Origin: Gloeocapsa sp. UFS-A4-WI-NPMV-4B04
Lineage (GTDB): Bacteria; Cyanobacteriota; Cyanobacteriia; Cyanobacteriales; Chroococcidiopsidaceae
DNA length: 64,000 nucleotides
Assembly: GCA_019359535.1 (NCBI GenBank)
Contig: JAHHHE010000001.1
Span: forward strand, 1-64,000
Direction of reading: 5' to 3'
The translations under genes and the position numbers were made by a program. Below the pieces are notes generated by a model. It did no database searches, had not been told where the DNA came from, and was given only the letters and a program-made list of their open reading frames with translations. Positions 53,418 through 61,495 of this stretch are shown here, in pieces. Each line of letters begins with the position of its first letter. Positions within the stretch are counted from its first letter, which is position 1.

Positions 53418-56400
53418 TGAACTAAGTCCTTTTCAGCTAACATTTGGTTGAGTAGTGCATCGACCTCTTGATCGGAAAGGGAATTCAGTTTTGTTAACTT
53501 CTGTTGGGCATTTTCCGGCTCAATTCTGGCAATAGTATTGATACTGTTGTTTTCTGCCTCAGTTTGGCTCTGTTGTACTGCTAAAGCTTGGTCAGCTACA
53601 GTAGGAGTTTCAAAGAGGCGGCGGATTGACATCTCTATATCGAAAACTTTACGCAACCGAGAAATGACCTGAGTTGCTAACAGTGAGTCTCCACCTAATT
53701 CAAAAAAGTCGTCCTCTATGCCTATCTGCTGAATACCAAGGAGTTGTTGCCAGATGTTGGCAACTGTTTGTTCAACCTGATTACGAGGAGCAACGTAAGC
53801 ATTCCTAAGATTAGGGCGCGGATGGCTTGGTTGAGAGAAATCTGTTGGCGCTAATGTGTCTGCCAGAAATACTAGTTCTTCTAGCGAATTGAAAGAATGG
53901 TTTTGCGCGATCGCAGTTTGGAGTTCTTGGGTTGACACAATAATCTGAGGCAATCCACTTTGGAGAATGCGACTAAAGGCATCTGCACCCTCTTGAGGTA
54001 ATATTCCTGTTTTGAGACTTTCTTCATGCTTTTGTTTGAACTGATCGGGGATAGCAGTCTCTACAGCCATTCCTACTTCTTGCCAGGTATCCCAGTTAAT
54101 TGATACGGTCAATCTTTCAGATCGTGAAGCACGCAGCGCGATCGCATCTAGAAAGGCATTAGCCGCGCAATAGTCTATCTGTCCAACTCCACCTAGTATG
54201 GAACTTAGAGATGAACACAGCACCAAAAAATCTAGATTGATATTCTGGAAAACTTTTTCTAATACCAGTGTTCCCGCTACTTTTGGATTCAACACACTGG
54301 AGGCAATTTCCGGCGTTTTGAGTTGAATCACACCGCCACCAGCAATCCCAGCTGTGTGGATGACACCATGAATCTGACCAAATCGTTCTAAACTTTGGGC
54401 GATCGCCTGAAGTATTTGTTGCTCGTTAGTGACATCTGCACTAATAGCTAAAACCTCCGCCCCCAAGTCTTCTAGTGCCTGGATTTTCCTCAGCTGACGG
54501 CTGACTTTATCTTGCTCGTCATGAGTCGTTAGCCATTGTAACCACTGACTTCTTTCAGGTAGACGTGATCGCCCAATCAAAATTAGTTTAGCCTTTACCT
54601 TCTGTGCCAGGTATTCCGCCAGCACCAAGCCAATACCTCCTAGTCCACCAGTAATGAGATAAACTCCTTGTTCTCTCAACCCAGCATAGGAGCGCTCTAA
54701 ACGGACAGGCTGAAAAATTTGCACCCAGCGACGATTCCCCCGATAGGCAACTACATTCTCAGTTGTTGATGGTGCTGTAAATTCCCTGATTAAACAAGTT
54801 ATCAGTTTCTTTGATAGCGTTCCGGTAGGAATTACAAGATCGAAGCTACAACAAGTAATGTTGGGATATTCCTGGGGAATTACCTTACACGCGCCTAAAA
54901 CTGTTGCCTTCTGGGGACATAATATCTCGTCACCTGTTACGTCGTGGACATTGCTAGTGACAACCATCAACTTTACAGGCGCAGTAATATTCTGTTTTCC
55001 CAATGCTTGTGCTAAGAAAAGCAAACTGTAAAAGCCTAGATATTGCTCATCAAAACAGTCCCTGCTTTCTGCCTTTTCATTCGGTGTAACACTCCAAAAA
55101 TGGGCGATCGCTGAGAAAGTGAAATTGCGATCGCGCAGTGCTTGAATTAAGGCATCATAGTCTTCGCGTCGTTGGGGATTAATTGTATACAGGCGATCGC
55201 TGACTTGAGTAAACTGCTCACCTGCGATCGCCGTAATTACATCCTCACCCTGTTGTCGCAGTCGTTTCGCTACTTCTGAACCGACTCCATAGGCATCCTC
55301 AAAAACCAACCAGTTAGATTTTTGTGCCAGTTCTCCGCCTTGAGACACTCCTAACGGTACAGATTCTTGCCAAACTAGGACATAAAACCAGTCAGCAATA
55401 TCCGGCTTTTTCCTTAATGAAGTTGCAGGTAATCCTTCTACCTCCTGCCTTCCTTCTAACTTCCCTTCAATCCAGTAACGTTGCCGCTCAAAAGGATACG
55501 TTGGCAAAGGCAGGCGATAACGCCGTTCATTAGCATAACCAGCCCAGTTAATTGACACTCCCAACAGCCAAAGCCGTCCCAAAGTATTGAGTAAAAATGC
55601 TACATCCGACTGTTGCTCCTGCGGATGACGCAGCGAAGTCAGCGCCACCAGTTGAGCGTGATGCTGTTTAGCAAAGGTACTTAAAGTCCGCCCAGATCCA
55701 ACCTCCAATAGAATTCGTGGCTGTTTGAGCAACTCAGCGATTCCGGCACTAAAGCGTACTGGTTGCCGTAGATGCCTTGCCCAATAGTTAGGATCTGTCG
55801 CTTCCGTCGCTGTAATCCAAGTCCCACTGACATTAGACACGAAAGGAATTTGCGGGGGGTTCAGCTTAAGTTGGCGTAACGACTCAGTGAATCGCTCCAT
55901 AATCGGTTCCATCATCTGGGAATGAAAAGCATGAGACGTATGCAACCGCCGACAGCCTATATCTTTTGCTATTAGCTGCTGTTGCAATTCATTCATTGCC
56001 TCACAGGAACCTGAAACCACACATAAAGAAGGACTATTGCTGGCAGCTAGAGCAAGTTCCTTCCCTAACAAAGGTAGAATCTCTGACTCAGAAAGTTGGA
56101 CGGAGAGCATAGCGCCACTGGGGAGTTGCTGCATTAGCCGTCCCCTAGTAGCTACTAGCACTAAGGCATCCTCTAGAGAGAAAACTCCCGCCAAAGTTGC
56201 CGCTACATATTCCCCAATGCTGTGACCAATCATTGCTGCTGGACGTACCCCCCACGCCATCCACAACTTAGCTAGTGCGTACTCAATTACAAATAGTGCT
56301 GGCTGGGTAATAGCAGTTTGTTGTAGTTGCTGTGCAGCTTTTTCAGCCTCTGCCTCACTTGGATACAACACTGTACGCAGATCTATTCCCAAGTGCGGTT

Positions 56401-58129
56401 TTAGCTGTTCGCAACAATAATCAATTTGTTCGCTAAAGGTAGGTTCACTTTCATAGAGTTCCCACGCCATATTCACGTACTGCGCCCCTTGGGGGGAAAA
56501 CATAAATACAATCGGGTGATTCGCTGACGCGACAGCTTCGCTAACGCCTGGTTCTTGAAAGTGGGTGAATCCTTCTGAAGATAGCGCCTGTACAGCATCG
56601 TTAAGGTCTTGACATACTAGCATTCGGCGATAATCAAAAGCTCTACGACCGACTTGCAGAGTATGAGCAACATCAGCTAGATTCACATCAGGATGGTGTT
56701 GGAGATAATCAGCTAAATTCGTTGTGGCAGTTTCTAGGGCAGAATTAGTCTTAGCAGAGAGTACCAGCAGTTGATATCTCCTTTGCTGCTCTGCTGCTCT
56801 GCTGCTCTGCTTTTCTACATTAGGGGCTTCTTCAAGAATCACATGGGCATTAGTCCCCCCAATGCCGAAAGAACTAACTCCCGCACGGCGAGGCATATCG
56901 TTTACCTTCCACTCGGCAAGGGAACTATTAACGTAAAAAGGACTGTTGGCGAAATCTATTTGAGGATTGGGTTGCTTAAAGTGCAAACTCGGTGGTATCT
57001 GCTTGTGCTTGAGTGCTAGGACAGTTTTGATCAAGCTCGTCACTCCCGCAGCTGCATCCAAATGTCCGATATTTGTTTTTACTGAACCGATCGCACAAAA
57101 GTTATTTTTCTGGGTACTAGCACGAAAAGCTTGTGTGAGGGCGGCGATTTCAATCGGATCTCCTAGCGGTGTTCCTGTTCCGTGAGCCTCAATGTAAGTA
57201 ATTGTCTCTGGTTCAACCTCAGCAATCGCTTGCGCTGTTCTAATCACCTTAGCTTGGCTGTCTATCCGGGGTGAAGTGTAGCTAACTTTGTTTGATCCAT
57301 CGTTATTAATAGCAGAACCTTTAATTACAGCAGAAATAGTATCTTTATCTGCTAAGGCATCTTCTAATCTTTTCAAAACTACAATGCCCACACCTTCACC
57401 GCCCACAGTACCCCGTGCTTGAGCATCAAAGGCGCGGCAATGCCCGTCAGGAGAAGCAATTCCGCCGTCTTGGTAAAGATAGCCAGTTTTGCGGAATGCA
57501 CTAATAGAAACACCACCAGCCAAAGCTAGATCGCATTCGCCATTCAGCAAGCTTTGACAAGCTAAGTGAACAGCAACTAATGAAGTTGAACAGGCGGTTT
57601 GCACTGTGTAACTCGGTCCTTCTAAGTTAAGTTTGTAAGAGACCCGAGTAGTAAGGAAATCTTTATCACCGCCAATTTCAAGTTGGTTAAGATCGACACT
57701 ATCTCTGATTTTTGGATTTAAATAAATATTGAGTAAATAACTGCTTAGGCTAGCTCCAGCGTAAACACCAATTGCCCCAGAGTAAGTTTCAGAATTGTAG
57801 CCAGCATTTTCTAAAGCTGACCAAGCACACTCTAAAAAAATGCGGTGTTGCGGATCGGTAATTTCTGCTTCTCTAGGATTGAAGCCAAAAAACCCAGCAT
57901 CAAATAATTCTACATCTTCTAATACAGCCCCTGCTTTTACATAATTTGGGTCATTTATGACATTTGCGTCTATCCTTGAAGCTAATAGTTCTTCATCAGT
58001 AAAAAAAGAAATTGACTCGACACCATTTTGCAAATTCAGCCAAAATTCATCAATATTTTTCGCTCCAGGAAAGCGTCCATCCATACCAATAATTGCTATC
58101 TCTGAACCATTTAGTGATAATCCATTCAT
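53414..58129 (-). CDS. Type I PKS: KS-AT-KR-ACP
   Basis: The product has 1571 residues from ATG 58129, which has GGAGAG upstream (a TTG at 58147 is the other candidate). The ketosynthase covers about 5-435, with the catalytic Cys in TACSTS, EAHGTGTPLGDP and NIGHLDAAAG. The acyltransferase (about 540-840) has GHSIGEY and HAFH, both indicating malonyl-CoA. A structural subdomain precedes a ketoreductase (about 1140-1330) with GGLGGIG, SSLSS and DYCAANAF, so all key residues are present. ACP (LGGDSLLATQV) lies near 1475, and the DQEVDALLNQML tail is a docking motif. No DH or ER is seen, so the added two carbons should carry a hydroxyl. Repeat-derived linkers occur at 55430-55470 and 56784-56810. 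Confidence 0.94.
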   Translation of the reverse strand: MNGLSLNGSEIAIIGMDGRFPGAKNIDEFWLNLQNGVESISFFTDEELLASRIDANVINDPNYVKAGAVLEDVELFDAGFFGFNPREAEITDPQHRIFLECAWSALENAGYNSETYSGAIGVYAGASLSSYLLNIYLNPKIRDSVDLNQLEIGGDKDFLTTRVSYKLNLEGPSYTVQTACSTSLVAVHLACQSLLNGECDLALAGGVSISAFRKTGYLYQDGGIASPDGHCRAFDAQARGTVGGEGVGIVVLKRLEDALADKDTISAVIKGSAINNDGSNKVSYTSPRIDSQAKVIRTAQAIAEVEPETITYIEAHGTGTPLGDPIEIAALTQAFRASTQKNNFCAIGSVKTNIGHLDAAAGVTSLIKTVLALKHKQIPPSLHFKQPNPQIDFANSPFYVNSSLAEWKVNDMPRRAGVSSFGIGGTNAHVILEEAPNVEKQSSRAAEQQRRYQLLVLSAKTNSALETATTNLADYLQHHPDVNLADVAHTLQVGRRAFDYRRMLVCQDLNDAVQALSSEGFTHFQEPGVSEAVASANHPIVFMFSPQGAQYVNMAWELYESEPTFSEQIDYCCEQLKPHLGIDLRTVLYPSEAEAEKAAQQLQQTAITQPALFVIEYALAKLWMAWGVRPAAMIGHSIGEYVAATLAGVFSLEDALVLVATRGRLMQQLPSGAMLSVQLSESEILPLLGKELALAASNSPSLCVVSGSCEAMNELQQQLIAKDIGCRRLHTSHAFHSQMMEPIMERFTESLRQLKLNPPQIPFVSNVSGTWITATEATDPNYWARHLRQPVRFSAGIAELLKQPRILLEVGSGRTLSTFAKQHHAQLVALTSLRHPQEQQSDVAFLLNTLGRLWLLGVSINWAGYANERRYRLPLPTYPFERQRYWIEGKLEGRQEVEGLPATSLRKKPDIADWFYVLVWQESVPLGVSQGGELAQKSNWLVFEDAYGVGSEVAKRLRQQGEDVITAIAGEQFTQVSDRLYTINPQRREDYDALIQALRDRNFTFSAIAHFWSVTPNEKAESRDCFDEQYLGFYSLLFLAQALGKQNITAPVKLMVVTSNVHDVTGDEILCPQKATVLGACKVIPQEYPNITCCSFDLVIPTGTLSKKLITCLIREFTAPSTTENVVAYRGNRRWVQIFQPVRLERSYAGLREQGVYLITGGLGGIGLVLAEYLAQKVKAKLILIGRSRLPERSQWLQWLTTHDEQDKVSRQLRKIQALEDLGAEVLAISADVTNEQQILQAIAQSLERFGQIHGVIHTAGIAGGGVIQLKTPEIASSVLNPKVAGTLVLEKVFQNINLDFLVLCSSLSSILGGVGQIDYCAANAFLDAIALRASRSERLTVSINWDTWQEVGMAVETAIPDQFKQKHEESLKTGILPQEGADAFSRILQSGLPQIIVSTQELQTAIAQNHSFNSLEELVFLADTLAPTDFSQPSHPRPNLRNAYVAPRNQVEQTVANIWQQLLGIQQIGIEDDFFELGGDSLLATQVISRLRKVFDIEMSIRRLFETPTVADQALAVQQSQTEAENNSINTIARIEPENAQQKLTKLNSLSDQEVDALLNQMLAEKDLVQ
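56784..56810 (-). repeat. GCAGAGCAGCAG repeat in KS-AT linker of the PKS
   Basis: Repeats of CTGCTCTG on the plus strand encode SRAAEQQR just after the KS domain. The repeat is in frame and occupies a linker, consistent with expansion of a short sequence in a tolerant site. Confidence 0.5.
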
Positions 58130-58143
58130 TTTTATTGCTCTCC

Positions 58144-61100
58144 TCAATTATTTCTAATTGAATGCATTTTTTGTAGACGTTTTTTTTGTTTATTCTTGTC
58201 GTATTTGATTTTCTCTAAATTAATATCAACTTCAGCGAATGATGTTTTGATGTTAGCTTGACCAAAGTAATTTGCTAAAGAATTAATAGTTGGATATCTA
58301 AACATTTCAACTATAGATAAGTCGGTTTTAAATATCTCCCGCAATTGGCTATTAACCTTTAGCATGAGCAACGAATGACCACCAATTTCAAAGAAATTAT
58401 CGTGGATGCCTACTTTTGCGATATTGAGAACCTGTTGCCAAACAGTAGCGATCGCTTGTTCGACCTCAGTTTGGGGCATAGCATGGGCAACTTCTACCTC
58501 TGAGCGAACTGACGGTACAGGTAGCGATCGCCTGTCAACTTTGCCACTAGGCGTTAGTGGTAAGGCGGCAATCTGCACGAAAACAGCAGGAATCATGTAT
58601 GGAGGTAACTTCTCGCTGAGGAAACGGCGTAAGTCACTGGTAGTAGGTGCTAACTGTTGCCTAGCAACTACATAAGCAACAAGGCGCTTGTCACTTGGTA
58701 CATCTTCCCTAGCGGCGATCGCGGTTTCTTTTACCTCTGGGTGTTGGCTCAGTACAGTTTCAATCTCGCCAATTTCTATGCGGAAGCCGCGACTCTTCAC
58801 TTGCTCGTCAGTGCGCCCCAGAAATTCGATGTTCCCATCTGGCAGATAGCGTACTAAATCCCCTGTTTTGTACAATCGCGCCCCTAATTGAGTGCTGAAA
58901 GGGTGGGGAATAAACTTCTGTGCAGTCAGTTCTGGGCGGTTAAGGTAGCCCCTAGCGAGGTTAACACCACTGATATAAAGTTCGCCAGCAACTCCGATTG
59001 GTACTGGTTTTAGGCATCGATCTAGTACATAAGTTTGGACATTAGAAATGGCGCGTCCAATCGGTAGTTTTGAGAATATATCTGCTGCCAATTTGTACGT
59101 TGTTGCTACTACAGTGGTTTCCGTAGGACCGTAGGTGTTGACTAAAGTGCTGTTACCTGCGTACTTTTGCCAAGTTATGACTCGTTCCCCCAGCGCTTGT
59201 TCACCGCCAATAATTACCAAACGCAATGATTGGGGTAATACCAAGTCTGCTGTAGCTAAATCCTCAGTTAATTCATGCCAGTATGCTGTTGGCAAATCCA
59301 GCACTGTCAAAGCTAGATCGCGGCATTTTTGCTCAAATCTAGACCCGGAACTTAACATTTCATCAGTACGTAGTACCAGCGTCGCTCCACAACTCAAACA
59401 AGGGTAGATTTCTTCAGCCGCAGCATCGAAACTGATAGAGGCAAACTGGAGAATGCGATCACGCTGAGTTAAAGCATAGGTAGCGATCGCTGTCTTGGTA
59501 AAATTCACCAAAGAATGATGTTGAATCATCACTCCTTTAGGTCTGCCTGTGGAACCGGATGTGTAGATTACATAAGCTAAATTTTCTGGTGTAACACCAC
59601 CAACGCGATTCTCCCGACTTTCTCGTGAGATTAGCCCCCATTCTGCATCCAAGCATATCCGCGTCCCCTGTTCAGGTAGTCCTGCGACTAACTTTTCTTG
59701 AGTCAGCAGCACGGAAATTTGGGCATCCTCCACCATAAAAGCCAATCGCTGCGACGGATACGTGGGGTCTAATGGCAAATAAGCTCCACCTGCTTTCAGG
59801 ATGCCTAAAAGTCCTACCACCATTTCTAAAGAACGCTCCACACAGAGTCCCACCAGTACCTCTGGTTTCACTCCCACCGACTGAAGATAGTGCGCCAGCT
59901 GGTTTGCCCTAGCATTGAGTTCGTGGTAGGTCAGTTGCTGATCTTCAAAAACCACTGCAACTGCATCAGGTGTCCGTTCCACCTGTGCCTCAAATAGCTC
60001 GTGGATAGACAAATCAAGCCGCAAGTCATGAGTCCTGATAAATTCTTCATTTCCCCCTGCCCCCTGCTCCCTGCCTTCACTCCACTCCATCAACAGCTGA
60101 TATCGTTGATCTACTGTTAACAGTGACAATTCCTCCAGACGCTGGTGAGGATTGGCAACGATGCTTTCCAATACATTCTGCAAATGCCCCAGCATCCTAG
60201 TAACGGTAGCCGTGTCGAAGCGGTGGCAAGAGTACGCCATGCTAAAAGAAAATTCTGCTCCTACCTCTACAGTTAACTCCAAGGGATAATTTGTTTTTTG
60301 AAAACCATCAACGCTGCGAATTTGCAGATTTTCAATTTGTCCTTGTAAGGAAAGATCTAGAGGGTAGTTCTCAAATACCAAAAGAGTCTCAAACAACGGT
60401 ACACCCCTTGGAACTTCACTCCACCCCTGAACCTCTACGAGTGGACTGTATTCGTACTGCTGCGACTCAAGTTGTTGAGCTTGAATTTGCTTTAGCCAAG
60501 GTAGCAAGAACTCTTCAGAATTCACCTGAACTCGCACTGGTAAGGTGTTGATAAAGTTTCCTACCATAGACTCGACATTGATCAAGCTATACGGGCGGCC
60601 GGAAACAGCTGCTCCAAAAACAATGTCTAATTCACTGCTATAACAACTCAGAAGCAAAGCCCATGCTCCCTGGATTAAGATATTTGGGGTCAGATGTTGC
60701 TGCTGTGCTAGGGACTTCAGTGCTGTTGTTGTAGCTACTGATAGCTTAGTTTTTTGCTGCTCATAACTTGCTTCTTGGTTAGGTAACTGACCCGGATTTT
60801 GGTCTACCCACAGCTGCGTCGGAGCGGTGAAATTTTTAAGCTTCTCCCGCCAGAACGCCTCGGCTTGAGACAAGTTCTGCTGCTGTAGCCAAGCGATGTA
60901 GTCTCGATAAGGACGAGGTTGTGCTAAAAACAGACTTTCACTTTGGCAAAAGGCTTTGTAGTAGGAAATAACTTCCTGAAAGATTAAGGGCAAAGACCAG
61001 CCATCAAGCAGTAAATGGTGATGACTCCAAATGAAGTGATAGGTAGCTTCAGCTATCTGAATCAAAGTAAAGCGCATTAACGGTGCTTTGGATAGTTCAA

Positions 61101-61443
61101 AGCCGCGTTGGTCTTCCTGTAGTAAAGTTTCTAGTTGTTCTTGTTGCTCAATTGCGGAGAACTGCTGCCAGTCTTGATATTCCCAAGGGATATTTACCTC
61201 CCGAACTACTACCTGAATTGGCTTCTCCAGTCCTTCCCATACGAAAGCAGTGCGTAATACTGGATGTCTAGCTATTACCTGTTGCCAAGCTTGAGCGAAT
61301 GCTGATACATCTAAGTTTCCATGCAAGTCAAACCTAAGTTGATCGATATATACGCCGGATGTTGGTGCTAACAAACTATGGAATAGCATCCCCTCTTGCA
61401 TCGGAGATAAAGGATAAGCATCTTCAATATTTTTTCTGTTCAT
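58144..61443 (-). CDS. NRPS2: C-A(Lys-like)-PCP
   Basis: The 1099-residue module consists of C (about 1-440, AYPLSPMQEGMLFHSL and SHHHLLLDGWS), A (about 470-960) and PCP (IGGHSLL, near 1035), then a strongly basic tail that could dock on the PKS. The pocket residues read DAEDIGTVV-K. Codes beginning DAE with IG at the middle positions are reported for lysine-activating domains, so a basic residue is likely. The code is not a perfect match to one I can name. The C domain has the YPLSPMQEGMLFH opening seen after PCPs of the LGGDSI type, which NRPS1 has. A purine-rich repeat lies in the C-A linker (60017-60080). Confidence 0.9.
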   Translation of the reverse strand: MNRKNIEDAYPLSPMQEGMLFHSLLAPTSGVYIDQLRFDLHGNLDVSAFAQAWQQVIARHPVLRTAFVWEGLEKPIQVVVREVNIPWEYQDWQQFSAIEQQEQLETLLQEDQRGFELSKAPLMRFTLIQIAEATYHFIWSHHHLLLDGWSLPLIFQEVISYYKAFCQSESLFLAQPRPYRDYIAWLQQQNLSQAEAFWREKLKNFTAPTQLWVDQNPGQLPNQEASYEQQKTKLSVATTTALKSLAQQQHLTPNILIQGAWALLLSCYSSELDIVFGAAVSGRPYSLINVESMVGNFINTLPVRVQVNSEEFLLPWLKQIQAQQLESQQYEYSPLVEVQGWSEVPRGVPLFETLLVFENYPLDLSLQGQIENLQIRSVDGFQKTNYPLELTVEVGAEFSFSMAYSCHRFDTATVTRMLGHLQNVLESIVANPHQRLEELSLLTVDQRYQLLMEWSEGREQGAGGNEEFIRTHDLRLDLSIHELFEAQVERTPDAVAVVFEDQQLTYHELNARANQLAHYLQSVGVKPEVLVGLCVERSLEMVVGLLGILKAGGAYLPLDPTYPSQRLAFMVEDAQISVLLTQEKLVAGLPEQGTRICLDAEWGLISRESRENRVGGVTPENLAYVIYTSGSTGRPKGVMIQHHSLVNFTKTAIATYALTQRDRILQFASISFDAAAEEIYPCLSCGATLVLRTDEMLSSGSRFEQKCRDLALTVLDLPTAYWHELTEDLATADLVLPQSLRLVIIGGEQALGERVITWQKYAGNSTLVNTYGPTETTVVATTYKLAADIFSKLPIGRAISNVQTYVLDRCLKPVPIGVAGELYISGVNLARGYLNRPELTAQKFIPHPFSTQLGARLYKTGDLVRYLPDGNIEFLGRTDEQVKSRGFRIEIGEIETVLSQHPEVKETAIAAREDVPSDKRLVAYVVARQQLAPTTSDLRRFLSEKLPPYMIPAVFVQIAALPLTPSGKVDRRSLPVPSVRSEVEVAHAMPQTEVEQAIATVWQQVLNIAKVGIHDNFFEIGGHSLLMLKVNSQLREIFKTDLSIVEMFRYPTINSLANYFGQANIKTSFAEVDINLEKIKYDKNKQKKRLQKMHSIRNN

Positions 61444-61495
61444 AGTTAAGAGTAAAAAATAGTTTTAAATTGAAGAGAAAAGTAGTTGTAATTAA

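Noticed and set aside
58147..58147. TTG start considered for the PKS gene
   Set aside because: ATG 58129 has a GGAGAG ribosome site at proper distance, and the KS homology begins right after it.
40427..60551. Plus-strand open frames up to 118 codons inside NRPS/PKS genes
   Set aside because: They lie opposite conserved domains on the minus strand and their sequences carry no recognisable motif. They arise from codon bias.
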